Source: Luteimonas colneyensis (GTDB lineage: Bacteria; Pseudomonadota; Gammaproteobacteria; Xanthomonadales; Xanthomonadaceae). Taken from it: a stretch of 64,000 bases of DNA. The position numbers and the translations under genes are program-made. The notes below the pieces were generated by a model. That model saw only the letters and a program-made list of their open reading frames with translations. It ran no database searches and was not told where the DNA came from. Every line of letters starts with the position of its first letter. Within the stretch, counting starts at the first letter, position 1. The DNA lies in assembly GCF_014836665.1 (NCBI RefSeq), contig NZ_JACSQJ010000006.1, forward strand, positions 62,001 through 126,000. The letters are read 5' to 3'. Below, piece by piece: positions 1 through 9,282 of the stretch.

Positions 1-1
1 C

Positions 2-166
2 GAGTGCACCCTGCCGCTGACCGGCGTGGGCGTGGTCAGCAGGATCATCACCGAGCTGGCCGTGTTCGACGTCACGCCGGATGGGCTGCTGCTGGTGGAG
101 GCCGCCGAAGGCGTGGACGAAGCGGTGCTGCAGGAACGCACGGGCGTGCCCTTCACGGCCGCCTGA
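2..166 (+). CDS. 3-oxoacid CoA-transferase subunit B, C-terminal end (partial)
   Basis: Only the last 54 codons are inside the window; the reading frame is open from base 2 and stops with TGA at 164-166. The fragment reads ECTLPLTGVGVVSRIITELA, then VFDVTPDGLLLVE and a final TGVPF. This is the conserved tail of the B subunit of class I CoA transferases (ScoB/AtoA/PcaJ type), where the CTLPLTG and VFDVTPDGLxLVE stretches are hallmarks. The family moves CoA from succinyl-CoA or another acyl-CoA onto a 3-keto acid in ketone-body or short-chain fatty acid use. The exact substrate cannot be told from the tail. Subunit A would be expected just upstream, outside the window. Confidence 0.85.
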   Translation, partial: ECTLPLTGVGVVSRIITELAVFDVTPDGLLLVEAAEGVDEAVLQERTGVPFTAA

Positions 167-277
167 ACGGGGGGCGCCGGGCGCCGCGGGCAGCTGCGCC
201 TGCGTTCACGCGGGCCCCCCGGCACAGGCGCGCGGGGAGGCGTAGTCTCTGGGGTCCCCGTCCGCGGAGCATGCGCC

Positions 278-2665
278 ATGGCCTCTCGCCCCTCTCCCCC
301 TTTCCTGTTAGCCACCGCGTTTGCCGTGCTCCTCGCGGCATGCGCACCCGTACCGTCCCAGACCGGCACCGATGCGGTCGACCCGGCGCTCGCCGCCGCC
401 GCGGGCGCGCCAGGGCTCCCCGTCGCCATCCACGCGGGCAGTCCCGACCACGGATCACCGGCGGCCGTGCGCGGCGCGGATGCCATCGCCGCCTTTCCCG
501 ACCGCGGCGACCTGGTGTCCTATGACAGCGTGCGGACGCCACGTCGCAACGGCGCGCACACGTTCTATCCCACCCGCGTCAGCGAGGCGCACGCGCTGGA
601 CGCGATCGCCAGCGGCACGCTGTACCTGACCGCTCCCGACGGAGGCCGCGTGGCGCTGCAGTACGAGCGCCACGTCGAGCATGGCAGCGGCGACTGGAGC
701 TGGATCGGTCGCGACGCGAACGGCGTCGAGGCCATCCTCACCTTCGGCGAGCACGCCGTCTTCGGCGTGGTGCCGGATGGACAGGGCGGCTCCCTGCGCC
801 TGACCACGAACGCCGGCCAGACCTGGGTGGCGACCACCGACCGCGGCATGGCCTCGTCGCTGCAGCAGCGGATCCGCGCCGGTGCCGTGGGCCCCGACTT
901 CCTCGTTGCACCCGAACTGGACGTCGACGACGGCGTGGCCGCGGCTTCACTGGTGTCCGCGGCGCTGGATTCGGCGCCGCAGGTGGGTACTGGCGATCTG
1001 CCCGTGCAGGTGGCGGCCGACACCACCGTGGACGTGCTGCTCGGCTATACGCCGGGCTTCGTCAGCATGCTCGGCGGCACCTCTCAGGCACTGACGCGCC
1101 TCAACCACATCGTGACCGTCGGCAACCAGACGTTCGCCAACAGCAACGTCGCGGTCACCCTGCGCCTGGCCGGCACTCTGCAGGTCAACTATCCAGAGAC
1201 CGGCAGCAACAGGACGGCGCTCGAGCAGCTCACCGGCAGCAACGGCCAGACGGAGGTGACGATCCCGGCATCGCTGCGTCCCCTGCGCAATGCGCGCGAA
1301 ACCCACGGCGCGGACCTGGTGTCGCTGGTGCGCAGCCTTCGCGACCCCGAGCACAACGGCTGCGGCATCGCCTGGCTGATCGGCGGCAACCAGACGCAGA
1401 TCACCCAGTCGCAGGAGCGGTTCGGCTATTCGGTGATCAGTGATTCCAATGGCATGCAGGCGCCGAGCAACGGGCACTTCTGCGTCGACGAAACCCTGGT
1501 CCACGAACTCGGCCACAACATGGGGTCGCAGCACGACAGGGAGTCGGCGACCGACACCGACGGCGTCGACTACGGGCGCTACCCGTACTCCTTCGGCTAC
1601 AAGACGACACCGACCACTGGCAACTTCCACACCGTGATGGCCTACGGCGACGACGGCCAAACCGCCTATCGGATCTTCTCCAACCCGCAGTCGACCTATT
1701 GCGGCGGCCGCCCCTGCGGCGTGGCCAACCAGGCGGACAACGCGCGGAGCCTGCGCGAGACTGCGCCGTTGATCGCGGCGTTCAGGACGGCCGGCGGGGC
1801 CGGCGCGCGCAATGATTTCAATGGTGATGGCAGGTCGGACCTGCTGTGGCGCAAGAGCAACGATGGCAGGAACGCGATCTGGCTGGCGGGCAACTCCGCC
1901 ACCCAGCAGGCGATCACCAGCGTGCCAGGCGACTGGGAAGTGGTGGGCAGCGGCGATTTCGACGGCAACGGAGTCTCCGACATCGTGTGGCGCCACGCCG
2001 TCAGCGGCCGCAACACCATCTGGCGCGGAGGCAATGGCGGTTCCACGATCAGCATGGCCACCGTCGCCAAGCTCTCCTGGCGCGTGGTCGGCACCGGCGA
2101 CTTCAACGGCGACGGGCGCTCGGACGTGCTTTGGCGGGACGGTTCCGATGGCCGCAACGCCATCTGGCTCTCGGGCAACTCCGCCACCCAGCAGAGGATC
2201 ATCGCGCTGCCCGACCTTGGCTGGCGGGTCGCCGGCGTGGGCGATTTCGATGGCAACGGCGTGGACGACATCGTGTGGAGGCACGCCGGCTCTGGGCGCA
2301 ACGTGGTGTGGCGTGGCGGCAACGGCAACTCGTCGTACTCGCTGACCACTGTGCCAAGCGCGAGCTGGTGGGTCGCCGGGGTCGGCGACTTCAACGGCGA
2401 CGGACGCGCCGACGTGTTCTGGCGTCATTCCACCACTGGCCGCAACGCCTTGTGGTTGGCCGGCAACTCCGCGACGCAGCAGTCCGTCCCGACGGTCGCG
2501 CTGTCATGGCGGGTCGAAGGCACGGGTGATTTCAACGGTGACGGCTCGGCCGACCTGGTGTGGCGCAAGAACACCGGTGACAACAACATCTGGCGTTCCG
2601 CAAACGCCAACAGCACGAGCTGGTTGGCGAAGGTGCCCGACCAGGCCTGGGACATCGTGCCCTGA
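278..2665 (+). CDS. Secreted lipoprotein zinc metalloprotease with C-terminal FG-GAP propeller
   Basis: A 795-residue protein. The N-terminus carries a lipoprotein signal (LLAAC, lipid-accepting Cys22), so it is probably anchored to the outer membrane or cell surface. The zinc site is HELGHNMGSQHD at residues 409-420, the HExxHxxGxxH/D signature of metzincins related to reprolysin (M12B-like); His409, His413 and His419 would bind zinc and Glu410 would be the catalytic base. Residues from about 508 to the end hold six roughly 47-residue repeats built around FNGDGxxD or FDGNGxxD followed by (I/L/V)(V/L/F)W, typical of calcium-binding FG-GAP/VCBS blades that mediate adhesion or substrate contact. 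Residues 1-400 match no domain I can name. The gene ends 9 bp from the convergent flippase gene, and no terminator is visible between them. ATG 278 is chosen because it gives an intact signal peptide. Confidence 0.85.
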   Translation: MASRPSPPFLLATAFAVLLAACAPVPSQTGTDAVDPALAAAAGAPGLPVAIHAGSPDHGSPAAVRGADAIAAFPDRGDLVSYDSVRTPRRNGAHTFYPTRVSEAHALDAIASGTLYLTAPDGGRVALQYERHVEHGSGDWSWIGRDANGVEAILTFGEHAVFGVVPDGQGGSLRLTTNAGQTWVATTDRGMASSLQQRIRAGAVGPDFLVAPELDVDDGVAAASLVSAALDSAPQVGTGDLPVQVAADTTVDVLLGYTPGFVSMLGGTSQALTRLNHIVTVGNQTFANSNVAVTLRLAGTLQVNYPETGSNRTALEQLTGSNGQTEVTIPASLRPLRNARETHGADLVSLVRSLRDPEHNGCGIAWLIGGNQTQITQSQERFGYSVISDSNGMQAPSNGHFCVDETLVHELGHNMGSQHDRESATDTDGVDYGRYPYSFGYKTTPTTGNFHTVMAYGDDGQTAYRIFSNPQSTYCGGRPCGVANQADNARSLRETAPLIAAFRTAGGAGARNDFNGDGRSDLLWRKSNDGRNAIWLAGNSATQQAITSVPGDWEVVGSGDFDGNGVSDIVWRHAVSGRNTIWRGGNGGSTISMATVAKLSWRVVGTGDFNGDGRSDVLWRDGSDGRNAIWLSGNSATQQRIIALPDLGWRVAGVGDFDGNGVDDIVWRHAGSGRNVVWRGGNGNSSYSLTTVPSASWWVAGVGDFNGDGRADVFWRHSTTGRNALWLAGNSATQQSVPTVALSWRVEGTGDFNGDGSADLVWRKNTGDNNIWRSANANSTSWLAKVPDQAWDIVP

Positions 2666-2674
2666 GGGCCGTGG

Positions 2675-3652
2675 TCAGCCGCCCGCCTCCAATCCATGGC
2701 ACCGGGACGGAGGCAGGCGGCCACGCAGGCGGCGCAGCAGTGCGCCGCCCGCGACGAAGTGGACGAGATCGCCGACGGTCGTCGCCGCGCGCAGCAGCGC
2801 GATCATCACCACCGCGTCGGCCGACGGCATGACGTCACCGAGCAGGGCCAGCAGCACGCCTTCGCGGATCCCCAGGCCGGCCGGCGCGCCGGGCACGAGC
2901 AGGCCGATCACCCAGGCCGCCGCGAACGCGCCGCTGAGTTCGAGGTAGGGAAACCCGGCGCCGGGCGAGACCAGGGGCGCCATGGCGGTGAATCCCAATC
3001 CAACGACGAGGAAGCTGGCCACGGCGATGCCGTAGCAGGTGAGCAGGACCCGGGGCCCCGGCGTGACGAGCGCTCCGGTGGAGTCGGCCGGGCTCCGTCG
3101 CAGTCGCAACACCCATGCCACCAGATGCCGGAGCAGAAGGAATCCCGCCGCGGCGCCCAGCGTCGCCGCGGTCAGCAGCCAGGGCCGCCAGGCGGTGGGC
3201 AGCCACTGCTCGAGCGCCGGGACGGGCCGCATCACCATGAGGATGGCCGTCAAATGTGCGGCGGCCAGCGCGGTCAGCAGGTTCTCGTAGACCAGCGATA
3301 GGGACAGGCGCGTCAGGTCGCCCCCGACGGGACGGGCGACGACCACCCGACCCACGTGGTGCGCGACGTTGCCGGGGAGGTATTTCCCGAACTGGGTGAA
3401 TGCGACGATCGCGTATGACCAGGCCCGGGAGAACGCCACGTCCATCGCGCGCAGCAGCCGCCGCCAACTCATGGCGGCGAGCGGAACCGCGACCAGGTAG
3501 GCCGGAAGCATCACCGCGAACGCACCGAACAGGCGCATCGGCGACAGCTCTGCCGTGCGCACGTCCCCGAAAGCCGCCGCCGCATGGCGGAGAAAATAGA
3601 TCCCGGCTGCGATCGCCAGCGCCAGCCCGAGCCAGTGGAGCACGCGCTTCAT
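2675..3652 (-). CDS. Flippase-like integral membrane protein (LPG synthase TM / UPF0104 family)
   Basis: 325 residues with about eight hydrophobic segments, starting MKRVLHWLGLALAIAAGIYF. The TQFGKYLPGNVAHHVGR stretch (about residues 86-102) and the later APAGLGIREG motif are typical of the lysylphosphatidylglycerol synthetase transmembrane / YbhN superfamily. Members without the soluble synthase domain, as here, are usually thought to flip or handle lipid-linked substrates. The start overlaps the stop of the methyltransferase gene by four bases (ATGA, 3649-3652), so the two are translationally coupled. With the glycosyltransferase upstream it suggests a small glycolipid or surface-glycan module. 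The function is inferred from family and context only. Confidence 0.75.
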   Translation of the reverse strand: MKRVLHWLGLALAIAAGIYFLRHAAAAFGDVRTAELSPMRLFGAFAVMLPAYLVAVPLAAMSWRRLLRAMDVAFSRAWSYAIVAFTQFGKYLPGNVAHHVGRVVVARPVGGDLTRLSLSLVYENLLTALAAAHLTAILMVMRPVPALEQWLPTAWRPWLLTAATLGAAAGFLLLRHLVAWVLRLRRSPADSTGALVTPGPRVLLTCYGIAVASFLVVGLGFTAMAPLVSPGAGFPYLELSGAFAAAWVIGLLVPGAPAGLGIREGVLLALLGDVMPSADAVVMIALLRAATTVGDLVHFVAGGALLRRLRGRLPPSRCHGLEAGG

Positions 3653-4455
3653 CGCGCCTCGGCCAGCACCAGGTAGCCGTTGCCGAGTTCAGTGGACAGG
3701 AACGGGCGCTGCGCAAGCTCCGCCATGCCGATCGCGGCCTTGCCCAGCGGATTGTTGATCAGCGGGAACCACTTCATCACGTGGCCGCGATCGATGCCGC
3801 TGCGGTGCGAATTGGCCTGCTTGCCCTCGACGGTGGCGTCGTCGCCGGGCTTGCTGGCGCGGGCGTAGCGTCCGGCGGTGAGCTTCTCGGAGACCGTGGC
3901 CAGCGGGAAGCCGTAGCACTCGATGGCTTCCGGCTCGAAGCCGGACTCGCGCAGCAGGGCCGCAAGCTGCGCGCGTTCATAGCGTCGGAAGTGGCCGGCC
4001 CAGACGTCGGACGGGTTCCACTTCGACATGTGCGCCGGCACCGACAGCAGCAGGGTGCCGCCGGCCGGCATCCAGGACCGCCATGCCAGCAGCGCCTCGC
4101 GGTCGTGCTCGATGTGCTCGAGCACCTCGAAGGCCATCAGCAGCGGGAAGCGCCCGGTCCAGTCGGCCCCGGGGGCCTCGGTGAAGCGGATGTCGATGCC
4201 CGCGTCGGCGGCCAGCTGCCCCGCCAGGCGGCGTGCGTCGGGGGAACTCTCGAGCGCGGTGCAGCGGAAGCCCCGGGCGGTCAGTTCGTGCAGGAGGACG
4301 CCGGCGCCGCAGCCGATCTCGAGTGCTTCCGTGGGCGCGAGCCCTTCGAGCCGGCGCAGGATCCTTGCCCGGCGCAGCAGGTAGCGGGGCGCCGGCACCC
4401 AGCCTGCTTCGGGTGCCGCGGGGCCGAGGATTCCATACGTCTTCATCGATCGCAT
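3649..4455 (-). CDS. Class I SAM-dependent methyltransferase
   Basis: 268 residues with a Rossmann-type SAM site: EIGCGAG at about residues 46-52 (motif I), and MAFEVLEHIEHD, which resembles the UbiG/Coq3-like 'EVLEH' motif. No transmembrane segment or signal peptide is visible, so it is cytoplasmic. Its substrate is unknown; its position between a glycosyltransferase and a flippase-like protein suggests methylation of a sugar or lipid-linked intermediate. The gene starts 27 bp after the glycosyltransferase stop. A second in-frame ATG at 4446 is an equally plausible start. Confidence 0.8.
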   Translation of the reverse strand: MRSMKTYGILGPAAPEAGWVPAPRYLLRRARILRRLEGLAPTEALEIGCGAGVLLHELTARGFRCTALESSPDARRLAGQLAADAGIDIRFTEAPGADWTGRFPLLMAFEVLEHIEHDREALLAWRSWMPAGGTLLLSVPAHMSKWNPSDVWAGHFRRYERAQLAALLRESGFEPEAIECYGFPLATVSEKLTAGRYARASKPGDDATVEGKQANSHRSGIDRGHVMKWFPLINNPLGKAAIGMAELAQRPFLSTELGNGYLVLAEAR

Positions 4456-4482
4456 CCAGTGATGGGCCGCCAGCGCGCCAGT

Positions 4483-5649
4483 CTACTTGCTTGCCCGGCG
4501 CGAACCGAGGAGGTCGATGAGGCGTGCGCCGACGGCGGCGGGCCGGATTGACGCGATGATCGCGGCGCGGCGCGGGTCGGGTCGGGGCGGGCCGGCGCTC
4601 CATGCCAGGATCGCGCGTGCGAGCGCCGCGGCGTCGCCGGCCGGCACCAGCGCGACGTCGTCGAGCCCGTCGCCCAGCAGGTCGCGCATGGCCGGCGAGT
4701 CGCGCGTCACCAGGGGTTTGCCGGCGGCCAGCACCTGGTAGACCTTGTTGGGAACCACGCTGGCGGCCTTGTCAGAGGTGCCGAAGATGCCCAGGCAGAT
4801 GTCGGCCGCCGAGATCGCGTCGACCAGCCCGGCATAGGGCACCCAGTCGTCCCAGCGCAGGCGTGGCAGGGGTTGCTCGTCGACCATCGCGCGGATGCGC
4901 GGTGCCTCCTGGCCGCGGCCGACGATGTGCCAGTCCACCTTGGCGTCGCGCAGCAGGCGGGCCGCCCCGATGATCGTCCCGCTGCCATGCAGGGGGATGA
5001 ACTGGCCGTAGAACAGCACGCGCGTGGGCGCATCGGCCTGGCGTCCGGGACCGGGGCGGGCGGCGCGTGGATCGAACGCGGCGCTCTCGACGCCGACCGG
5101 CACGTCGCCGCAGCGCCCGTGGGCGAGCCCGAACACCGATTCCATGCGCCGCGCATGCGCGGCGGTGTCCATGAAGGGCGCATCGGCAAGGCGCACCGCC
5201 AGCCATTCCGCCGCGTACACGAGCCAGGCCAGCGGATGGCGTCTCGGGACCAGGCACCGATCCAGCACGATCGTGTCGTAGGCGGACAGGAACCAGTCCA
5301 TGGCGATGCGCGAGCCGCGCAGCCACGCCAGCAGGCGGATGACGAAGATGTCCGGGATCGCCGGATAGCCGAGCAGGACCCAGTCGTGCGCGGGGGCACG
5401 CAGGTAGGCCCATGCCAGCCTGGGATAGGCGATGGCGACCCTGGCGAGGAGGCCGAGCCAGCGTCCGATGCCCCGGACCTGGCTCTTGTCCTCGATCCCG
5501 CGCCAGGGGTCGGCGCGGATTTCCATGACCTCGACGCCCTGCGCGCGCAGGCCCTCGAGGAGGATGCGCACGCGTGGCTTGCCGGTATCGCAGGTGCCCC
5601 ACAGCACGACCCGGCCGATGCCGGGCACGGCGTGCGGGGCTTCGCTCAA
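4483..5649 (-). CDS. Glycosyltransferase, GT-B fold (family 1/4-like)
   Basis: About 388 residues. The C-terminal half contains [15 protein letters not shown], a (D)WHIVGRGQE loop and [29 protein letters not shown], the arrangement of a nucleotide-sugar-binding GT-B domain; the N-terminal half has [18 protein letters not shown]. The open frame continues far upstream only as an artefact inside etfA. The likely start is TTG at 5649, which overlaps the etfA stop, or GTG at 5628. Acceptor and donor are unknown. It is the first of three tightly packed genes (glycosyltransferase, methyltransferase, flippase-like protein) that appear to be cotranscribed with etfB-etfA. Confidence 0.8.
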   Translation of the reverse strand: MSEAPHAVPGIGRVVLWGTCDTGKPRVRILLEGLRAQGVEVMEIRADPWRGIEDKSQVRGIGRWLGLLARVAIAYPRLAWAYLRAPAHDWVLLGYPAIPDIFVIRLLAWLRGSRIAMDWFLSAYDTIVLDRCLVPRRHPLAWLVYAAEWLAVRLADAPFMDTAAHARRMESVFGLAHGRCGDVPVGVESAAFDPRAARPGPGRQADAPTRVLFYGQFIPLHGSGTIIGAARLLRDAKVDWHIVGRGQEAPRIRAMVDEQPLPRLRWDDWVPYAGLVDAISAADICLGIFGTSDKAASVVPNKVYQVLAAGKPLVTRDSPAMRDLLGDGLDDVALVPAGDAAALARAILAWSAGPPRPDPRRAAIIASIRPAAVGARLIDLLGSRRASK

Positions 5650-6584
5650 AGCGCCGCTTCCAGCTCCGGCAGCACCTGGAACAGGTCGCCCACCAGGCCG
5701 ATGTCGGCGATCTCGAAGATCGGCGCGTCGGCGTCCTTGTTGATGGCGACGATGGTGCCGGCGTCCTTGATGCCGGTGAGGTGCTGGATGGCACCGCTGA
5801 TGCCGATGGCGACATACAGCTCCGGCGCGATGATCTTGCCTGTCTGGCCCACCTGCATCTCGTTCGGGCAGTAGCCGGCGTCGACGGCGGCGCGCGAGGC
5901 GCCCACGGCGGCGCCCAGCCTGTCGGCGAACTTGTAGATCACCTCGAAGTTCTCGGCCGAGCCCACGCCGCGGCCGCCGGACACGACGCGCTTCGCGCCC
6001 TGCAGGTCGGGGCGGTCGGAGCTGCCGGCGGCCAGGCCGACGAAGCGGGTGTGCGTGGGCAGGGCGGCGTCGACGCTGGCGGCCTCGATGCTGGCGCTGC
6101 CGCCGGTCCCGGCTTCCTTCCACGACGCGGTGCGCACGGTGGCGACCACGGTCTGGCCGGCCGGCGCCTCGACGGTGACGATGGCGTTGCCGGCGTAGAT
6201 CGGGCGCTTGAAGGTGTACTCGCCTTCCACGCTCATCAGGTCCGACACCTGCGGCACGCCGAGCAGCGCCGCCACGCAGGGCATCAGGTCCTTGCCGAAG
6301 GTCGAGCTGGGGCCGAAGACGTGGCTGTAGCCCGCGGCCAGCTTCGCGACCTGCGGCGCCAGCACCTGGGCGATGGCGTTGGCGTTGGCGTCGTTGGCGA
6401 CGGTGAGCACGCGCGCGACGCCGGCGATCTGCGCGGCTTCGGCGGCCACGGCGGCCGGGTCGGCGGCCAACACCACCACGTCGATGGCCTCGGGCGACAG
6501 CGCCTGCGCGGCGGTGACGCACTTGGCGGTGGAGCCGTTGAGCTTGCCGTCCAGGTGTTCGGCGACGATCAGTACCTTGGCCAT
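5646..6584 (-). CDS. etfA: Electron transfer flavoprotein subunit alpha
   Basis: 312 residues. The subunit with EtfB forms the soluble heterodimer that takes electrons from acyl-CoA and other dehydrogenases and delivers them to ETF-ubiquinone oxidoreductase. The C-terminal FAD-binding region is clear: [12 protein letters not shown] near residue 200, then [20 protein letters not shown] and [21 protein letters not shown]. Length fits the family. Its ATG overlaps the etfB stop by one base (TGATG), indicating coupled translation. Unusually, the next gene in the same direction is a glycosyltransferase that starts on the etfA stop. Confidence 0.95.
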   Translation of the reverse strand: MAKVLIVAEHLDGKLNGSTAKCVTAAQALSPEAIDVVVLAADPAAVAAEAAQIAGVARVLTVANDANANAIAQVLAPQVAKLAAGYSHVFGPSSTFGKDLMPCVAALLGVPQVSDLMSVEGEYTFKRPIYAGNAIVTVEAPAGQTVVATVRTASWKEAGTGGSASIEAASVDAALPTHTRFVGLAAGSSDRPDLQGAKRVVSGGRGVGSAENFEVIYKFADRLGAAVGASRAAVDAGYCPNEMQVGQTGKIIAPELYVAIGISGAIQHLTGIKDAGTIVAINKDADAPIFEIADIGLVGDLFQVLPELEAAL

Positions 6585-7336
6585 CAGAGCAGCCCCTTGT
6601 CCTTGAGTGCGGCCACGAGCTCGGCCGCGTCCTTCACCATCACGCCCTTGCTGCGCTTGGCCGGCGCGGCGTGGTGCGTGGTCTTGAGCCCGGCCCCGGC
6701 CTCGACGCCCAGGTCGGCCCAGGCGATGGACTCCATCGGCTTGGACTTGGCCTTCATGATGTCGGGCAGCTTGATGAAGCGCGGCTCGTTAAGGCGCAGG
6801 TCGGTGGTGACCACGGCGGGCAGGTCGACCTCGAGGGTCTCGAGGCCGGCATCGACCTCGCGGGTCACCGTGGCCTTGCCGTCGGCGACGTCCAGCTTCG
6901 AGGCGAAGGTCGCCTGCGGGCGGCCCCAGAGCGTGGCCAGCATCTGGCCGGTCTGGTTGGCGTCGTCGTCGATGGCCTGCTTGCCGAGGATCACCAGGTC
7001 CGGCGATTCCTTCTCGACCAGCTTCAGCAGCGCGCGCGCGGCGGCCAGCGGCTGAACCTCCTGGCCCGCGTCGGTGACGACGTGGATGGCGCGGTTGGCG
7101 CCCATGGCCAGGCCGTTGCGCAGGTGCGCCTGGGCGTCGGCCGGCGCGATCGTGGCGACCACGACCTCGGTGGCGATGCCCTTGTCGCGCAGGCGCAGGG
7201 CCTCTTCCAGCGCGATTTCGTCGAAGGGGTTGGCCGAGAGCTTCACGCCCTCGGTGACCACGCCGGAGCCGTCCGGCTTGACCTGGATGCGGACGTTGTA
7301 GTCCACCACTCGCTTGTAGCCGACGAGGATCTTCAT
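6584..7336 (-). CDS. etfB: Electron transfer flavoprotein subunit beta
   Basis: 250 residues starting [17 protein letters not shown]. The family signature [29 protein letters not shown] and the AMP-binding region [18 protein letters not shown] are both present. EtfB pairs with EtfA and holds structural AMP. A longer open frame exists upstream, but the canonical start at 7336 aligns with the family N-terminus. The ETF-ubiquinone oxidoreductase gene lies just upstream in the same direction, so the window encodes the complete ETF electron route to quinone. Confidence 0.95.
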   Translation of the reverse strand: MKILVGYKRVVDYNVRIQVKPDGSGVVTEGVKLSANPFDEIALEEALRLRDKGIATEVVVATIAPADAQAHLRNGLAMGANRAIHVVTDAGQEVQPLAAARALLKLVEKESPDLVILGKQAIDDDANQTGQMLATLWGRPQATFASKLDVADGKATVTREVDAGLETLEVDLPAVVTTDLRLNEPRFIKLPDIMKAKSKPMESIAWADLGVEAGAGLKTTHHAAPAKRSKGVMVKDAAELVAALKDKGLL

Positions 7337-7455
7337 CGTTGCGGTGCGTCCTTGGGGGAGATCGGAAACCCGCGATTTTAGCCGGGTGGGTGGCGGGGCG
7401 CGAATCGGGCGGCCCCGCGCCCCGGCCCCGGGCACCGCGCCCCCGGCCAGGGCGG

Positions 7456-9117
7456 CTACATGTTCTGGTAGTTCGGCCCTGCGCCGCCCTCCGGCGTCAC
7501 CCAGGTGATGATCTCGTACGGATCCTTGATGTCGCAGGTCTTGCAGTGCACGCAGTTGGCCGAGTTGATCTGCAGCCGCTTGCCGGTGCCGGCGGGGCCG
7601 TCGGGGTCGTCCACGATCTCGTAGACGCCGGCCGGGCAGAAGCGCGTGCAGGGGTTGCCGTACTCCTCGGCGCAGCGGGTCACGCAGACCTCGGTGTCAT
7701 GGACCAGCAGGTGCACGGGCTGGTCCTCGTCGTGCTCGGTGGCGGCGAAGTAGACGCCGGCCAGGCGGTCGCGCGGGGCCAGTTCGCGGCTGCCCCAGCC
7801 GCGGTCGGGCGAGTGGTATTCGCCCAGCTTTTCCAGCGAGGACCAGTCCGGCGTGACCTTCAGCGTCCATGGCGTGCGGCCGCCGAGCGCGGTTTCGAGC
7901 GCGGCGTTGGCGAGTCCGAACCACAGCCCCTTCTTGAAGCCCGGCTTGACGTTGCGCACCGCGCGCAGCTCGCGCGCCGCGTCCGAGTCGCGCAGCTTCG
8001 CGTCGAAGCCGGCGGGTGACAGCGCACTGCCCGCCAGGTGTTCGGCGGCGAGCATGCCGCTGCGGATCGCCTGGTGGGTGCCCTTGATCTTGGGCACGTT
8101 GAGCAGGCCCGCGGTGTCGCCGATCAGCAGCGCGCCGGGCATCTCCACCTTGGGCAGCGACTGCCAGCCGCCGGTGACGATGGCGCGGGCGCCGGCCGAC
8201 AGGATGCTGCCGCCCTCGAGCAGCGGCTTCACCGTGGGATGGTTCTTCCACTGCTGGAAGGCTTCCCAGGGCCGGAACTCCGGATCCTTGTAATCCAGGC
8301 CGCTGACGTAGCCCAGCGCCACCTGGTCGTTCTCCAGGTGGTAGAGGAAGCTGCCGCCATAGGTGGATGGGTCGGCCGGCCAGCCCAGCGAGTGCACGAT
8401 CTTCCCCGGCGTCGCGCGGCCGGAGGGCAGTTGCCAGAGCTCCTTGATGCCGATCGAGTACGCCTGCGGGTCGCTGTCGGCGTCGAGGCCGAAACGCTTC
8501 ACCAGGCGCTTGGTCAGGTGGCCGCGCGCGCCTTCGGCCAGCACGGTCACCTTCGCGTGGATGTCGATGCCGGCGGTGTAGCCGGGCTTCTCCGAGCCGT
8601 CGCGGGCGATGCCCATGTCGCCGATGCGCACGCCGATGACGGTGCCGTCGTCGGCATGCAGGGTCTGCGCGGCGGCGAAGCCGGGATAGATCTCGACGCC
8701 CAGCGCTTCCGCCTGCGGCGCCAGCCAGGCGCACATCGCACCCAGGCTGACGATGAGGTTGCCGTGGTTGCGCATGCCCGGCGGCACGACCGGGAATTTC
8801 CGGCCGCCGTCCTTCGTCAGGTACCAGAGTTCGTCTTCGGTGGCGGGCACGCAGACCGGGGGCGGGTTGTCGCGCCAGCCGGGCAGCAGGGCGTCGAGCG
8901 GGCCGGGTTCGATCACCGCGCCGGACAGGATATGGGCGCCGATGGTGCTCGACTTCTCGATCACGCAGACCGAGATGTCGGGGTTGACCTGCTTCAGCCG
9001 GATGGCGAAGGCGAGGCCCGCGGGGCCGGCGCCGACGGTGACGACGTCGTATTCCATGACGTCGCGCTCGGGCTCGGGGATCTCGACGGTGGCGGTGGGG
9101 TCGGCTTGCGGATTCAT
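7456..9117 (-). CDS. Electron transfer flavoprotein-ubiquinone oxidoreductase
   Basis: 553 residues. This membrane-associated flavo-iron-sulfur enzyme oxidises reduced ETF and reduces ubiquinone. The N-terminus has the FAD dinucleotide motif VGAGPAGLAFAIRLKQ. The C-terminus has the 4Fe-4S domain with CxxC-type cysteines in CVTRCAEEYGNPCTRFCPA and NCVHCKTCDIKDP. The ending WVTPEGGAGPNYQNM is the usual family terminus. ATG 9117 is preferred over the upstream ATG at 9174 because the extra 19 residues look non-coding. The stop is about 120 bp upstream of etfB. Confidence 0.95.
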   Translation of the reverse strand: MNPQADPTATVEIPEPERDVMEYDVVTVGAGPAGLAFAIRLKQVNPDISVCVIEKSSTIGAHILSGAVIEPGPLDALLPGWRDNPPPVCVPATEDELWYLTKDGGRKFPVVPPGMRNHGNLIVSLGAMCAWLAPQAEALGVEIYPGFAAAQTLHADDGTVIGVRIGDMGIARDGSEKPGYTAGIDIHAKVTVLAEGARGHLTKRLVKRFGLDADSDPQAYSIGIKELWQLPSGRATPGKIVHSLGWPADPSTYGGSFLYHLENDQVALGYVSGLDYKDPEFRPWEAFQQWKNHPTVKPLLEGGSILSAGARAIVTGGWQSLPKVEMPGALLIGDTAGLLNVPKIKGTHQAIRSGMLAAEHLAGSALSPAGFDAKLRDSDAARELRAVRNVKPGFKKGLWFGLANAALETALGGRTPWTLKVTPDWSSLEKLGEYHSPDRGWGSRELAPRDRLAGVYFAATEHDEDQPVHLLVHDTEVCVTRCAEEYGNPCTRFCPAGVYEIVDDPDGPAGTGKRLQINSANCVHCKTCDIKDPYEIITWVTPEGGAGPNYQNM

Positions 9118-9193
9118 GCGGGCGGGCCCATTCGGCAAACCACGGATTGTCGCGGGTGGAGCCGCGTGCGGCAAACCGCCCCGGCCGCATCCC

Positions 9194-9258
9194 TGTAGGA
9201 GCAGCTATAGCTGCGACCCACGCCCGCCGGAGCGGTCGCAGCGATGGCTGCTCCTGCA
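9194..9258. repeat. GTAG-type REP doublet (inverted pair)
   Basis: Two 25-bp REP units face each other (9194-9218 and 9234-9258). Each begins with TGTAGGAGCAGC or TGCAGGAGCAGC when read inward and contains a small palindrome; the left one holds the perfect 14-mer GCAGCTATAGCTGC. The pair matches at about 22 of 25 positions. This is the GTAG-headed REP/BIME type known from Stenotrophomonas and relatives, usually mobilised in trans by RAYT (TnpA-REP) nucleases. It lies between the ETF-QO gene and the lipid-transport operon and may act as a transcript end or mRNA stabiliser. Confidence 0.8.
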
Positions 9259-9282
9259 CCGGTGGTCCCCGCGGTGGGGGTG

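Noticed and set aside
947..2428. Long minus-strand open frame over the metalloprotease
   Set aside because: Repetition in its translation simply mirrors the FG-GAP repeats on the plus strand.
4483..6522. A 679-residue reading of the glycosyltransferase with a long Arg-rich N-terminal extension
   Set aside because: The extension is the wrong frame of etfA; the family-like sequence starts near 5649 or 5628.
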